Part shown: positions 7,254 to 19,202 of the stretch, piece by piece
How the letters are laid out: each line of letters begins with the position of its first letter
Numbering within the stretch: the stretch's first letter is position 1
The notes under the pieces: model-generated
Databases searched by the model: none
What the model was told of the DNA's origin: nothing
The model's input: only the letters and a program-made list of their open reading frames with translations
Position numbers and translations under genes: made by a program
Assembly (NCBI RefSeq): GCF_004114615.1
Contig: NZ_CP035300.1
Location: 1,984,001-2,048,000 of the forward strand
Length of the DNA stretch: 64,000 nucleotides
Direction of reading: 5' to 3'
Source: Dyella sp. M7H15-1
Lineage (GTDB): Bacteria; Pseudomonadota; Gammaproteobacteria; Xanthomonadales; Rhodanobacteraceae

Positions 7254-10112
7254 TTGAAGAAGCAAAAAACGATACTGGCCGCCGCGATTGCGACGGCACT
7301 TATGTTGCACACCTGGGCTGTTTCCGCACAGGACATCGCCCCGACGCAAACGGACCAGGCCGATTCGAAAAAAGCCAAGAATCTGGAAGCCGTCACTGTT
7401 ACTGGCTCGCATATTCGCAGTGTGGACGTGGAAACATCCCAGCCAGTTTTCACCATGGACCGCCAGGCCATTAAGGCTACTGGCTTGACCAATGTCAGTG
7501 ACATCCTCGCTCGGATGCCGTCGGTTGGCACGCCGGATATCACCCCACAAGACACGCTTGCCAGCGGCTCCGATGTAGGCGGCACTTACGTCAACATGCG
7601 TTACCTCGGTTCGCAGCGCACGCTGGTGCTGGTCAACGGCCATCGCTGGAGCACCACTCTCAGCGGCATGACGGATCTCTCGACCATTCCGGTGTCTATG
7701 ATCGAGCGCATCGACGTGCTGAAAGACGGTGCATCGTCCGTGTATGGATCAGATGCGATCGGTGGCGTGGTCAACATCATCACCCGCGATCGCTACAACG
7801 GCGGCGAAGCCAACGTTTACTTCGGCGAGAACGGCGGTGGTGACGGCCAGCAGAAGAATGCCGACTTCACCTGGGGCCATACCACCGAGAAGAATTCGTT
7901 TATCGTCAGCGCTGCATATCAGGATCTGTCCCCCGTATGGGACAACAAGCGCGAACTGACCAAGTATGCCAACGGCCCCCGTCATCCTGACGATGGCTGG
8001 GGTATTGGCCCCTGGGGGCGCGTGCTCGATCCAAATAATGACAACACCTATGTCATCAATCACGGCGCTACCGATACGGCGAATTTCGGCAATTATCACC
8101 CCTACGACTCATCCAGCCTCGCGGACAAATACCGCGTATCGCAGGACATGACGTTCCGTGCAGGCAACAAGCTGAAGAACCTATATGTGCAGGACAGCTA
8201 CAAGTTGACCGACAACATCACGCTGCGTGGCTCGGCCACCTACAGCACGCGTGACAGCTCCAGCCAGCTTGCGGGTTATCCGCTTTCCACGGATGCCACT
8301 GGCCTGACCATCAATCCGAACAATGCGTACAATCCGTTCCCCGGCAACGCTACCGAATTCTGGCGCCGCACGGTGGAAATGCCGCGCATCACCTGGTCCA
8401 ACTCCCGTCTGGCGCATGTGGACGTAGGAGCGGAAGGTTTCTTCACCTTTCTCAATCACGATTGGAATTGGGATGTCGGTTACATCTTTTCGCAGACGCA
8501 TGTTCGTCAAATCAGCTCGGGCAACATCTATCTGCCGAATGCCGAAAAGGCACTGGGGCCGACCACGATCATTAACGGCCAGGTCGCTTGCGCCAATGCG
8601 GCTGATCGTGCTGCAGGCTGCGTGCCATGGAATGTGTTGGCCGGCCCTGGTGGAACGCCACAGTCTGTCTGGAACTACGTGAACTCGATCGGTACCAGTC
8701 GCCAGTTCGCCCAGACCGACGATATCACCGCCAACGTGGGTGGTGGCCTGTTCGATCTCCCGGCAGGTACGGTCAACATCGCCGGCGGTATCGAGCATCG
8801 TCGTGAAAAGGGCTCCTATCACCCGGATCCGAATGACTCGGCTGGCCTGACCACCAACCTCGCTAGTGCGCCGACGAATGGCCGTTACGACGTCAACGAG
8901 GCTTACCTGGAGCTCGACGTGCCAGTGCTGCGCGATCTGCCCGGCGCCCAGGAATTCGGAGTCAACGTCGCCAGCCGTTATTCGCATTACAGCAATTTCG
9001 GCAGTACCGTGAACAACAAGTACAGCGTGCGTTGGCGCCCGATTGAAGATCTGTTGATTCGCGGCACATATGCCGAAGGCTTCCGTGCACCGACCATCAA
9101 TGATCTGTACAGTGGCACCGGCCAAAGCTTCGAAACCTTCTTGGACCCGTGCGACACCGCGTTCGGCGCAGCCGCGACCAATTCGACTGTAGCAGCACGT
9201 TGTGTGGCGGCGGGCGTGCCCGCTAACTATCGCCAGAAGGATCAGGCAGGTAATAACATCACCAGCAACGCCGGTGGCCAATCACCGACTGCCTTCCTCT
9301 CGGGTTCCAACTCGAAGTTGAAACCGGAAACCTCGGTGACCCGCACGTTTGGCCTGGTATACAGCCCGCACTATGTGGAAGGCCTGGATTTCACGCTGGA
9401 TTACTACAACATCCGCCTGACCAACGCGATTGAAGCGGTGGATGCCAGCGACATCCTTTCCTATTGCTACATCCAGAACGATCCGAGTTTCTGCAATCGC
9501 TTCACCCGCAATCGTGCAGGCGTGATCACCAGCCTCAACGAGAGCCTGGCCAACCTGGGTTCGATCACTACCGAAGGCTATGACGTCGGCATCCACTATC
9601 GCCTGCCGGAAACGCGCTTTGGCAGCTTCCGCATCGCGTCGGACAGCACCTACCTCAGCAAATACGACACCACCAGCGGACCAGGCCAGGCACCCCATAC
9701 GTTGGCCGGCTATATGGACAATGAAGTGGGTTTGTATCGCGTCCGCTCCAATCTACAAGTGGATTGGGCGTACAAGCAGTTCGGTGCGAGCTGGACGGTG
9801 CGCTACTACTCCGGCCTGAAGGATAGCTGCTGGAGCGTGAGTCCAGCGGTGGAATGCAGTAACCCGACCTACACTAATCCGTGGATCGGCAGCTTTGGCA
9901 TTGCACAGAAGGGCTCGGTAGCATTCAACGACCTGCAGTTGCGCTACACGGCTCCGTGGAAGGGCACCTTTACGTTCGGCGTGAACAATATCTTCGACAA
10001 GAAGGGACCGTTCTACTACAACGTGACGCTGTCGGGTACGGGCAGCCCGCCGTACAACCCCGCGTTCGACTACGATCGTTACTTCTACGTGTCGTACAAC
10101 CAGAAGTTCTGA
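7254..10112 (+). CDS. TonB-dependent outer-membrane receptor
   Basis: This is a 952-residue receptor for TonB-energised uptake across the outer membrane. A TTG start at 7254 is chosen because AAGGG lies nine bases upstream and the product then begins MKKQKTILAAAIATALML, a good signal peptide cleaved near AVSAQ; a GTG at 7245 would leave no room for the ribosome site. A TonB-box-like LEAVTVTGS follows, then a plug domain containing MIERIDVLKDGASSVYGSDA and IGGVVNIITR. The rest is a 22-strand-type barrel ending in YVSYNQKF. The substrate cannot be read; this subfamily in xanthomonads is often used for iron complexes, peptides or carbohydrates. It is monocistronic. Confidence 0.92.
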   Translation: MKKQKTILAAAIATALMLHTWAVSAQDIAPTQTDQADSKKAKNLEAVTVTGSHIRSVDVETSQPVFTMDRQAIKATGLTNVSDILARMPSVGTPDITPQDTLASGSDVGGTYVNMRYLGSQRTLVLVNGHRWSTTLSGMTDLSTIPVSMIERIDVLKDGASSVYGSDAIGGVVNIITRDRYNGGEANVYFGENGGGDGQQKNADFTWGHTTEKNSFIVSAAYQDLSPVWDNKRELTKYANGPRHPDDGWGIGPWGRVLDPNNDNTYVINHGATDTANFGNYHPYDSSSLADKYRVSQDMTFRAGNKLKNLYVQDSYKLTDNITLRGSATYSTRDSSSQLAGYPLSTDATGLTINPNNAYNPFPGNATEFWRRTVEMPRITWSNSRLAHVDVGAEGFFTFLNHDWNWDVGYIFSQTHVRQISSGNIYLPNAEKALGPTTIINGQVACANAADRAAGCVPWNVLAGPGGTPQSVWNYVNSIGTSRQFAQTDDITANVGGGLFDLPAGTVNIAGGIEHRREKGSYHPDPNDSAGLTTNLASAPTNGRYDVNEAYLELDVPVLRDLPGAQEFGVNVASRYSHYSNFGSTVNNKYSVRWRPIEDLLIRGTYAEGFRAPTINDLYSGTGQSFETFLDPCDTAFGAAATNSTVAARCVAAGVPANYRQKDQAGNNITSNAGGQSPTAFLSGSNSKLKPETSVTRTFGLVYSPHYVEGLDFTLDYYNIRLTNAIEAVDASDILSYCYIQNDPSFCNRFTRNRAGVITSLNESLANLGSITTEGYDVGIHYRLPETRFGSFRIASDSTYLSKYDTTSGPGQAPHTLAGYMDNEVGLYRVRSNLQVDWAYKQFGASWTVRYYSGLKDSCWSVSPAVECSNPTYTNPWIGSFGIAQKGSVAFNDLQLRYTAPWKGTFTFGVNNIFDKKGPFYYNVTLSGTGSPPYNPAFDYDRYFYVSYNQKF

Positions 10113-10123
10113 CTTACGCTGCA

Positions 10124-10155
10124 AACTCCCTCCCCTACTTGTGGAGGAGGGAGTT
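10124..10155. terminator. Hairpin between convergent TonB-receptor and glyS genes
   Basis: AACTCCCTCC and GGAGGGAGTT form a perfect 10-bp stem with a 12-base loop. There is only a weak T-run, so termination strength is uncertain. Confidence 0.6.
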
Positions 10156-10180
10156 CGCGTTTGAAAAGTCTGACGAAAAG

Positions 10181-12328
10181 TTACAGGCGCGCAATATCCG
10201 CAATCGCGGTGAATTGCGCCTTCAGACGTCCCAACAGAGCGAGTCGATTGGCTCGCACCACCGGATCCTCGGCATTGACCAATACGCCATCGAAGAACGC
10301 ATCGACCGGCGCCTGCAATTGCGCCAGTCGTACAAGCACCGCGGTGTAATCGCGGCGCTGCAGCGCAGTGGCATTATCTGACTGTGCCGCTTCCAGGGCC
10401 TGTAACAACGTGCGTTCCGCATCCGCCTCGAAATGAGCCGGATCGACATGGCCTCCGATGCTCTGCGCACCGTGTTCTTCTTGTTGTTTGCGCAGGATGT
10501 TCGCCACACGCTTGTTCGCACTTGCCAAGCTTGGCGCTTCGGGACAGCGACCGAATTCGACCACAGCGCGCAAACGATGATCGAAATCCACCAGGCTGAC
10601 AGGCATCACCGCTAGCACGGCTTCGTATTGCTCGGTGGTGAACCCCTTTTCCGCGTAGTAGCCACGCAGGCGCTCCAGCACAAAGTCATTGAGCTCGGAC
10701 ACAAGCGTGGCACGACGCTGGCCAGCATCGAATGCCGGCACCTTCCCATCTTTGTCCGGCTTGATACCTGCGACAAGTGCAGTCTCCGGCAACCACTCGA
10801 GTGCCTCGACAAACAACGCCTTGTGATCGAGATCGAGGCCGCCTTCGATCAGCGTACGCGCAAGACCCAACGCCGCGCGACGCAGCGCGAATGGATCTTT
10901 GTTGCCGCTAGGCTTCAGGCCGACCGCAAAGATGCCGGCCAGTGTGTCGACACGCTCGGCTACCGCTAGCACCTGGCCCACCTTGCCTGCCGCAATCGTG
11001 TCACCCGCAAAACGTGGCTGGTACACGCCATCCAGTGCATTGGCCACTTCGGCCGGCTCATTTTCATGCTGCGCGTAGTAGCGCCCCATCACACCCTGCA
11101 ATTCCGGGAACTCACCGACCATGCGCGTCAACAGATCGCATTTGGCGAGGCTGGCCGCGCGAGTGGCCTGCCCGGCATCTACGCCTACACGATTAGCGGT
11201 GATGCGTGCTAGCTCAGCCACCCGCATGCTCTTGTCCCATAGGCTGCCGAGGGTTTGTTGGTAGGTGACGTTCTTGAGGGCTTCCTGATAGCTCGCGAGC
11301 GGTGCTTTCAGATCCTCATCCCAGAAGAATTTCGCATCGGCAAAGCGTGGGCGAATCACGCGTTCGTAGCCTTTGCGAATCTCACCGGGTTGCATGCTTT
11401 CGATATTAGCAATGCCGATGAAATGCTCGGTCAATGCACCTTGCGCATCGAATATCGGTACGAATTTCTGGTTCGCCTCCATGGTGGTAACCAGCGCTTC
11501 CGGAGGTACGCTCAGGAATTCACGCTCGAAGGTGCAGGCAATGGCAACCGGCCATTCGGTGAGGTTGGCGATTTCATCGAGCAGCGCATCGTCAAGGCGC
11601 GGTACTCCACCGGTCTCTTTTGCGGCACGCGTTACTTCATCGCGAATACACTGACGACGCTCTACCGGATCGGCCAGCACCTTGGCCATGCGCATGGCGT
11701 CCAACCAGCTATCTGCATCCGCGACATGCACCGGCTGCGGATGCATGAAGCGATGCCCGCGTGACTGCCGCCCACTGCGCAAGCCAAGCACTTGACCATC
11801 GACGATATCCGAACCATGCAGGATGACCAACCAGTGCACCGGACGTACAAAGGTGTAATCATGATTTGCCCAGTGCATTGGCTTGGGGATGGGCAGGTCT
11901 TTGAGGGCTTCGTCGATGATTTCCGGCAACAGTGCAGCCACCGACTGACCCGGTTTGATCGTGCGAAAAACGAACCATGATCCTTTGTCGGTTTCCAGTT
12001 TCTCCAATTGCTCAACACTGACCCCACACGACTGCGCGAAACCGATCAGCGCCTTGCCCGGATTGCCGTCGGCATCCAAGGCTGCATTTACAGCGGGGCC
12101 GCGACGTTCCAGCGACTGCTCCGGCTGTGCCATCGGCACATCGGGAATATGGACCGCCAGACGGCGAGGCGTGACATACAGACTGGCCTGTTCCAGCGAC
12201 GCAGCAACACCACGTTTGCTCAAGCCGTCGCAGATACCGCGCAGGAACGACATACCCAGTTCATCGAGCGCTTTCGGTGGCAGCTCTTCCGTGCCTAGTT
12301 CGATGAGCAATGACTTGACGGTGCTCAT
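10181..12328 (-). CDS. glyS: Glycine-tRNA ligase, beta subunit
   Basis: This 715-residue protein is the beta subunit of the bacterial alpha2beta2 glycyl-tRNA synthetase, which provides tRNA recognition for charging tRNA-Gly. It has the typical start [19 protein letters not shown], the central [20 protein letters not shown] and a C-terminal anticodon-binding region ([20 protein letters not shown]). Its length is normal for the family. The start codon overlaps the end of glyQ by four bases, indicating translational coupling in a glyQS operon on the minus strand. Confidence 0.97.
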   Translation of the reverse strand: MSTVKSLLIELGTEELPPKALDELGMSFLRGICDGLSKRGVAASLEQASLYVTPRRLAVHIPDVPMAQPEQSLERRGPAVNAALDADGNPGKALIGFAQSCGVSVEQLEKLETDKGSWFVFRTIKPGQSVAALLPEIIDEALKDLPIPKPMHWANHDYTFVRPVHWLVILHGSDIVDGQVLGLRSGRQSRGHRFMHPQPVHVADADSWLDAMRMAKVLADPVERRQCIRDEVTRAAKETGGVPRLDDALLDEIANLTEWPVAIACTFEREFLSVPPEALVTTMEANQKFVPIFDAQGALTEHFIGIANIESMQPGEIRKGYERVIRPRFADAKFFWDEDLKAPLASYQEALKNVTYQQTLGSLWDKSMRVAELARITANRVGVDAGQATRAASLAKCDLLTRMVGEFPELQGVMGRYYAQHENEPAEVANALDGVYQPRFAGDTIAAGKVGQVLAVAERVDTLAGIFAVGLKPSGNKDPFALRRAALGLARTLIEGGLDLDHKALFVEALEWLPETALVAGIKPDKDGKVPAFDAGQRRATLVSELNDFVLERLRGYYAEKGFTTEQYEAVLAVMPVSLVDFDHRLRAVVEFGRCPEAPSLASANKRVANILRKQQEEHGAQSIGGHVDPAHFEADAERTLLQALEAAQSDNATALQRRDYTAVLVRLAQLQAPVDAFFDGVLVNAEDPVVRANRLALLGRLKAQFTAIADIARL

Positions 12329-13236
12329 GCGGCCTGCTCCTTCCGCTGATTCTTGAGACCCGGAAAACCGAGCTTTTCACGTTGCGCCACGTAAGTCTCT
12401 GCCACTGCACGCGACAAGGCGCGTACGCGCAGGATGTAGCGCTGACGCTCGGTCACGCTGATCGCGCGCCGTGCGTCCAACAGGTTGAATGTGTGGCTGG
12501 CTTTCATGACCTGCTCGTAAGCGGGCAAGGGCAAACCTGCTGCGATCAATTTGCTTGCTTCGCTTTCGCACACGTCGAACCAGCGCAGCAGTTCAGCAAC
12601 ATTGGCGTGCTCGAAGTTGTAGGTGCTCTGCTCCACTTCGTTCTGATGGAACACGTCACCGTAGGTGACTTTGCCGTGAGGACTTTCGGTCCAAATCAGG
12701 TCGTAGACGTTATCCACGTTCTGCAGGTACATCGTCAGGCGCTCCAAACCGTAGGTGATTTCCCCGGTAACTGGCTTACACTCCAGACCGCCTGCCTGCT
12801 GAAAGTAGGTGAACTGAGTGACCTCCATGCCGTTCAGCCACACTTCCCAGCCCAAGCCCCACGCACCAAGGGTGGGCGATTCCCAGTTGTCCTCCACAAA
12901 GCGCAGGTCGTGCACTTGCGGGTCTAGGCCCAACTCCTTCAACGAGTCGATGTAAAGTTCCAGAATGTTGTCGGAGTTGGGCTTCATCACTACTTGGTAC
13001 TGGTAGTAATGCTGCAAGCGATTGGGGTTTTCACCATAACGACCGTCGGTAGGCCGTCGCGAGGGTTGCACATAGGCGGCCGCCCACGGCTCGGGCCCCA
13101 GCGCACGCAGGAAGGTAGCAGGATGGAAGGTGCCTGCGCCCACTTCGGTATCGAGGGGCTGTAGCAGCACGCATCCCTGCTTCGCCCAGTAGTGATTGAG
13201 GGTCTGGATCACATCCTGAAAGGTAGGGGCAGACAT
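12325..13236 (-). CDS. glyQ: Glycine-tRNA ligase, alpha subunit
   Basis: The alpha subunit carries the class II aminoacylation active site. The 303-residue sequence shows the invariant start [20 protein letters not shown], the [19 protein letters not shown] motif and [20 protein letters not shown]. It is the first gene of a two-gene operon with glyS. A divergent GspE-type gene begins 100 bases away, so the short interval must hold both promoters. No T-box leader is visible. Confidence 0.97.
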   Translation of the reverse strand: MSAPTFQDVIQTLNHYWAKQGCVLLQPLDTEVGAGTFHPATFLRALGPEPWAAAYVQPSRRPTDGRYGENPNRLQHYYQYQVVMKPNSDNILELYIDSLKELGLDPQVHDLRFVEDNWESPTLGAWGLGWEVWLNGMEVTQFTYFQQAGGLECKPVTGEITYGLERLTMYLQNVDNVYDLIWTESPHGKVTYGDVFHQNEVEQSTYNFEHANVAELLRWFDVCESEASKLIAAGLPLPAYEQVMKASHTFNLLDARRAISVTERQRYILRVRALSRAVAETYVAQREKLGFPGLKNQRKEQAA

Positions 13237-13335
13237 GGCTTTCCTAACCTAAGTGTAAAGCGCGGTAGTATAGCCGCAGCGCATCATTTCGCTGTTTTTC
13301 CCAGCAATCGGTGCTCATTCGAGAGATTCCTGCTT

Positions 13336-15162
13336 ATGGCCGCAACTCAACAAATCGCTTCCCTGCTTGGCCGCCGCGGTCGATTGGCCCTGGACGATGT
13401 GCTGGCCGCCCTGGTGGTGGACGGTCATCTGTCCGCCGAGGACGCCAAACAACTGCGCATGGGCAACCGTGTGGGGCGCAGTTCGGTCGAACTGAATCCG
13501 CTGGTGGTGATCGCCAACGCCAAGTTTGTCAATCAGCGCGATCCGGGTCGCCCGCTGAGCCTGGAAGGGCTCACCGAATGGTTGGCCGGCCAGGCCGGTC
13601 TGCCTTACCTGAAAATCGATCCGATGAAAATTAATGTGGCGGCGGTCACGCAGGTGGTTAGCCACGCGTACGCCCAACGGCATCGCATCCTGCCAGTGGC
13701 CTCATCCACTGGCGAAGTGACGTTCGCGACCGCCGAGCCTTTCGACAACACGTGGTCCAAGGATCTGGCGCAGATGTTGCGCCGGGATGTGCATCGGGTG
13801 GTCTCCAGCCCGATCGACATCAACCGGTACTTGCAAGAGTTCTACGGGGTCCAGCGCTCGATTCAGCTTGCCAAGGATGCCAAGAACCAGGGCGGTTATG
13901 ACACCAGTGCGCTGCTCAACTTCGAGCAATTGCTGGAGTTAGGCAAGGCAGGGGAAGTCGGCGCTGATGATCGCCACGTGGTGCATATTGTCGACTGGTT
14001 GCTGCAATACGCATTCGAGCAGCGTGCTTCCGATATTCATCTGGAGCCGCGACGCGAGGCGGGCCTGATGCGTTTTCGCATCGACGGCGTGATGCATAAG
14101 GTGTTCGAGCTGCCGCCACCGGTAATGACTGCAGTCACCTCGCGTATCAAGATTCTTTCGCGCATGGACGTGGCGGAAAAGCGCCGTCCGCAAGACGGCC
14201 GCATCAAGACACGCGCTATGTCTGGACGCGAAGTGGAGCTGCGTATTTCCAGCATGCCGACCGCATTCGGCGAAAAGCTGGTGATGCGTATTTTCGATCC
14301 GGATATCGTCGCCAAGGATTTTTCGCAACTTGGTTTCTCTCCTTCTGAAGATGCGTTGTGGCGTAGCCTGGTCGAGCGGCCGCACGGCATTGTGTTGGTG
14401 ACGGGGCCGACAGGTTCGGGCAAAACCACCACGCTGTATTCAACGCTGAAACATCTGGCCACGCCGGATATCAACGTCTGTACGGTGGAAGATCCCATCG
14501 AAATGGTCTCGCCGGAATTCAACCAGATGCAGGTGCAGCCTTCGATTGATTTGGATTTTGCGGCAGGAGTACGTACGCTGTTGCGTCAGGATCCAGACAT
14601 CATCATGGTCGGCGAAATCCGCGATCTGGAAACCGCGCAGATGGCAGTGCAGGCATCGCTGACCGGCCATTTGGTGCTTTCCACCTTACATACCAACGAT
14701 GCACCGAGCGCCGTGACGCGTCTGCTCGATCTTGGCGTGCCGCATTACCTGATCCAGTCGACGGTGAGCGGCATCGTTGCGCAACGCTTAGTGCGTACCT
14801 TGTGTCCGCACTGCAAACTGGAAACGCAGCAAGATCCACATGAGTGGACGGTGCTCACGCATGGTTGGTCGATCCCGGTTCCTGAGCGCGTATTCCGGCC
14901 GGTGGGCTGCCTGGAATGCCGCAACACCGGCTTCCTCGGACGCACCGGTATCTATGAAATGATGCAACTGAGTCCGCGATTGCGCAGCTTGATCGGTGCC
15001 CAGCTCGATCTGATCAAGTTCGGTCAAGCTGCGTTGGCGGAGGGTATGCGTCCATTGCGCATCTCGGCAGCCGACCAGGTCGCACGTGGTTTGACCACAG
15101 TGCAAGAGGTACTCACCGTCTTGCCACCGGTTGAGCATATTGAAGATTCCCCACTTGAATGA
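13336..15162 (+). CDS. GspE/PulE-family secretion or pilus ATPase
   Basis: This is a hexameric motor ATPase of type II secretion/type IV pilus machines (608 residues). The ATG at 13336 is preferred over one 48 codons upstream that lies inside the glyQ region. Residues 1-170 match the GspE N-terminal (MshEN-like) domain; Walker A is GPTGSGKTTT (about residue 357). The Asp/Walker B region contains RTLLRQDPDIIMVGEIRDLE. Paired CxxC motifs (CPHC about residue 490, CLEC about 35 residues later) form the zinc-binding loop typical of GspE. No other gsp or pil gene is nearby, so the machine it serves is unknown. Confidence 0.88.
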   Translation: MAATQQIASLLGRRGRLALDDVLAALVVDGHLSAEDAKQLRMGNRVGRSSVELNPLVVIANAKFVNQRDPGRPLSLEGLTEWLAGQAGLPYLKIDPMKINVAAVTQVVSHAYAQRHRILPVASSTGEVTFATAEPFDNTWSKDLAQMLRRDVHRVVSSPIDINRYLQEFYGVQRSIQLAKDAKNQGGYDTSALLNFEQLLELGKAGEVGADDRHVVHIVDWLLQYAFEQRASDIHLEPRREAGLMRFRIDGVMHKVFELPPPVMTAVTSRIKILSRMDVAEKRRPQDGRIKTRAMSGREVELRISSMPTAFGEKLVMRIFDPDIVAKDFSQLGFSPSEDALWRSLVERPHGIVLVTGPTGSGKTTTLYSTLKHLATPDINVCTVEDPIEMVSPEFNQMQVQPSIDLDFAAGVRTLLRQDPDIIMVGEIRDLETAQMAVQASLTGHLVLSTLHTNDAPSAVTRLLDLGVPHYLIQSTVSGIVAQRLVRTLCPHCKLETQQDPHEWTVLTHGWSIPVPERVFRPVGCLECRNTGFLGRTGIYEMMQLSPRLRSLIGAQLDLIKFGQAALAEGMRPLRISAADQVARGLTTVQEVLTVLPPVEHIEDSPLE

Positions 15163-15187
15163 TTTCGCCTGACTTGTCAGCCACTCC

Positions 15188-15217
15188 ATGAAACCTGTTC
15201 TGATGAAACCTGTTCTG
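15188..15217 (+). repeat. 15-bp tandem duplication across a start codon
   Basis: The unit atgaaacctgttctg occurs twice head to tail, adding five in-frame codons and a second ATG to the amidotransferase gene. Confidence 0.95.
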
Positions 15218-15931
15218 ATCATCCGTACCGGCCAAGCTCCCGACAACATCCGTGCCCGCCACGGTGATTTCCCCTACTGGTTTCGACTGGCCGCACAACT
15301 GGAACCGGAGCAGGTACGAGTGGTCAACGTGGCCGCAGGTGAGCGCCTTCCGTCTCCGAAAGAGGTGGCCGGCGCCTTGATTACCGGATCTGCTGCGATG
15401 GTGACCGAACGTGCCCCGTGGAGTGAGAACACGGCAGGTTGGATCCGCGATGCCATGGATGTCGACCTGCCACTGCTCGGTGTCTGCTATGGCCATCAGC
15501 TCATGTCCCATGCCTTGGGTGGACGTGTCGATTATCTGCCTGGAGGGCGAGAGATCGGCACTGTGTCAATCGAATTGCTGCCCGATGCCAGACAGGATCC
15601 ATTGACGGAGCACGTGCAGCCCACATTCCGCGCACATGCCACGCATGAGCAGAGCGTTCTGGAGATTCCCCTGAGTGCCAAGGTGCTGGCAGGTTCCGAA
15701 CGTGATCCGCATCATCTGCTCCGCTACGGACGCAATGCGGTCAGTGTGCAATTCCATCCGGAGTTCAACGCAGACATCATGCGCGCTTATATCAAGCGGA
15801 AGCATCACGATATGCGACGGGAAGGGTTTGATCCGCAGCATACTTTCCGCCAGGTTGCCGCAGCGCCGATCGCCCGGCGTCTACTGAAGATGTTTTCGCG
15901 ACATCACGGACTGAGTCGCGGCGCGCGTTGA
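15188..15931 (+). CDS. Class I glutamine amidotransferase-like protein
   Basis: The protein resembles stand-alone GATase1 proteins related to the GMP-synthase amidotransferase domain, which release ammonia from glutamine or hydrolyse gamma-glutamyl bonds. The nucleophile elbow is GVCYGHQ (Cys about residue 99), and the His-Glu pair appears as VQFHPEF (about residue 190). It starts with an exact 15-base tandem duplication (atgaaacctgttctg twice, 15188-15217), so the ATG at 15203 may be the original start. It follows the GspE-type gene by 25 bases and may be co-transcribed. The physiological substrate is unknown. Confidence 0.82.
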   Translation: MKPVLMKPVLIIRTGQAPDNIRARHGDFPYWFRLAAQLEPEQVRVVNVAAGERLPSPKEVAGALITGSAAMVTERAPWSENTAGWIRDAMDVDLPLLGVCYGHQLMSHALGGRVDYLPGGREIGTVSIELLPDARQDPLTEHVQPTFRAHATHEQSVLEIPLSAKVLAGSERDPHHLLRYGRNAVSVQFHPEFNADIMRAYIKRKHHDMRREGFDPQHTFRQVAAAPIARRLLKMFSRHHGLSRGAR

Positions 15932-16049
15932 TCGATTCAGCGATGGCGCGGCGGCATCGGAAATGGTGTCACCTTTTGGCCATCCGCCGCATCGCGAATC
16001 GCCAGTGCGCCCTTGCGTTGTAAAGTTTCTTGTTACGCATGACGCCATT

Positions 16050-16733
16050 TTACCGACGCATGCGGCGCATGATCGCGCCGCGTGACATCAGGGCAAAAAC
16101 CACCCCGAACAGAAATCCCGCCAAATGAGTCCACCATGCGTAACCGCCATAGCTCGGACCCACATAGCTGAATAGCAATTGCAGCAACGCCCAGATACCG
16201 ATCAGCAGGAACGCTGGTACCCGCACGAATTCCAAGTAAAAGCCCAGCGGAAGAACCAAGCCCAAACGGGCGTGCGGAAACAGCGATACGTAGGCACCGA
16301 GCACGGCGGAAACAGCTCCACTGCAGCCGATGATGGGCCTTCCCTCGCCTGCCAGCGACAGCGCACCGGCAAAATTGGCCACCACGCCTCCCAACAGAAA
16401 CAGGATGAGAAAGCGTACTGACCCCAATGCACGCTCAGCCGGAACGCCAAAGATCATAAGGAACAGCAAATTGCTCAGCAAATGCAACCAGGCCACATGG
16501 ATAAAGAGCGCCGTCACCAAGCGCAACAAGGCTGGATCGCGCAATTGCTGCCAAATTGGCTGATGAGCATCGAAGATATGGGCCGGGACCGTGCCCCATT
16601 CCAGAAGAAACGTGTTCCGGCGGGGCTCCGGCATCAACGCGAGCACCATGAAGGTAACGACACAGACGAAGATCAGCAGCGCCGCAGCCCAGTGCAAGCG
16701 CGGTTGACGTCGGGTCTCAACGTTGACGAACAC
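16050..16733 (-). CDS. Rhomboid-family intramembrane serine protease
   Basis: This 227-residue membrane protein has about six transmembrane segments. The catalytic dyad is visible: Ser138 in GCSGAVSAVLG and His203 in WWTHLAGFLFG. The HLLSN motif (residues 84-88) on the second core helix is also present. Rhomboids cleave transmembrane substrates within the membrane; substrates here are unknown. It is transcribed alone on the minus strand. A MITE-like repeat begins about 115 bases upstream of its start and could influence its promoter. Confidence 0.9.
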   Translation of the reverse strand: MFVNVETRRQPRLHWAAALLIFVCVVTFMVLALMPEPRRNTFLLEWGTVPAHIFDAHQPIWQQLRDPALLRLVTALFIHVAWLHLLSNLLFLMIFGVPAERALGSVRFLILFLLGGVVANFAGALSLAGEGRPIIGCSGAVSAVLGAYVSLFPHARLGLVLPLGFYLEFVRVPAFLLIGIWALLQLLFSYVGPSYGGYAWWTHLAGFLFGVVFALMSRGAIMRRMRR

Positions 16734-16849
16734 GCCCTTCTCCTCGGCAAGTGTGTCGGTCGCACTAATCTAGCGACGCATCATATCGGCGATAAACGTG
16801 CCCGACTCCGTTCCTGCTTCTGCACGTTCCTGTGGTGGTATGGAACATC

Positions 16850-16971
16850 CTAACCCGACTTTCGCAACTGGAACGCCAAAAAAACATAACGTGTCGATCT
16901 CATTCGCGGCGCATGCTGCCGAACTCAGAAAAATCGGGAAAATTGGCGACCCGTTGCGAAAGTCGGGTTAG
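16850..16971. mobile_element. MITE-like element with 19-bp perfect terminal inverted repeats
   Basis: CTAACCCGACTTTCGCAAC at 16850-16868 is repeated exactly in inverse orientation at 16953-16971, giving a 122-bp non-coding unit. Flanking bases do not show a clear target duplication. It lies in the 16734-17055 gap between the rhomboid and groEL genes. Long terminal repeats without an internal gene suggest a miniature transposable element mobilised in trans. Confidence 0.65.
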
Positions 16972-17000
16972 AAATCCATGATTGAACGACCCAAGAAGTA

Positions 17001-17030
17001 GAAGCCCCGCACGAGGCGGGGCTTTGTTTT
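17001..17030. terminator. Terminator downstream of groEL
   Basis: AAGCCCCGC / GCGGGGCTT form a stable stem. The plus-strand side ends TTTGTTTT and the minus-strand side TTCTACTT, so it serves mainly as the end of the groES-groEL transcript despite the imperfect minus-strand T-run. Confidence 0.75.
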
Positions 17031-17055
17031 GCTGTAGCGAGTGCGAGAGGCGGAC

Positions 17056-18705
<1,650 letters not shown>

Positions 18706-18808
18706 TCAAAAAAATTGAATTAAGTACGAAAAATCTTGCGAAAGAACTGCGGAAGGAGCCAAAGGCGACTGGTTACGCACTTTTTGCTTCCACGCCTATC
18801 GCGCCAAA

Positions 18809-19102
18809 TCAACCCTCGATCACCGCAACGATGTCGTCTTCCTTCAGGAAGACCAACTCTTCGCCATCGATCTTGATATCTTGTCCGGCGTACTTGCCGA
18901 ACAGCACCACTTCATCCGTCTTGACTGACATCGGACGGACCTTGCCGTCGTCCAGGATCCGGCCTTCACCGGCAGCGAGGACCTTGCCGCGGGTCTGCTT
19001 TTCGGTGGCGCTATCGGGAATCACGATGCCGCCGGCGGAGACGCGCTCCTCTTCCAGGCGCTTGACGATGACACGATCGTGCAACGGACGCAGTTTACTC
19101 AT
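18809..19102 (-). CDS. groS: Co-chaperonin GroES
   Basis: The 97-residue protein is the heptameric lid of the GroEL chamber. It shows [19 protein letters not shown], the mobile loop ([20 protein letters not shown]) and the closing [20 protein letters not shown]. It is the first gene of the groESL operon. A CIRCE inverted repeat lies 74 bases upstream of its start. Confidence 0.99.
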   Translation of the reverse strand: MSKLRPLHDRVIVKRLEEERVSAGGIVIPDSATEKQTRGKVLAAGEGRILDDGKVRPMSVKTDEVVLFGKYAGQDIKIDGEELVFLKEDDIVAVIEG

Positions 19103-19175
19103 GGGAAAAACTCCAGCTTTGGCTTGAGGTTAGAGATGGTGGCGACCCCGGCGGCCAGCCTCTTGAAGGCGACTG

Positions 19176-19202
19176 CTAGCACTCGGGAATTATGAGTGCC
19201 AA
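19176..19202. promoter_or_regulatory. CIRCE operator (HrcA binding site) of groESL
   Basis: CTAGCACTC-N9-GAGTGCCAA matches the CIRCE consensus TTAGCACTC-N9-GAGTGCTAA with two mismatches. HrcA repressor bound here would shut off groESL outside heat stress; hrcA itself is not in this window. A TAGAAT-like -10 hexamer for the minus-strand promoter lies beside it. Confidence 0.93.

Noticed and set aside
12325..13336. T-box riboswitch upstream of glyQS
   Set aside because: Only 99 bases separate glyQ from the divergent gene and no specifier stem or antiterminator can be drawn; T-boxes are also rare in gammaproteobacteria.
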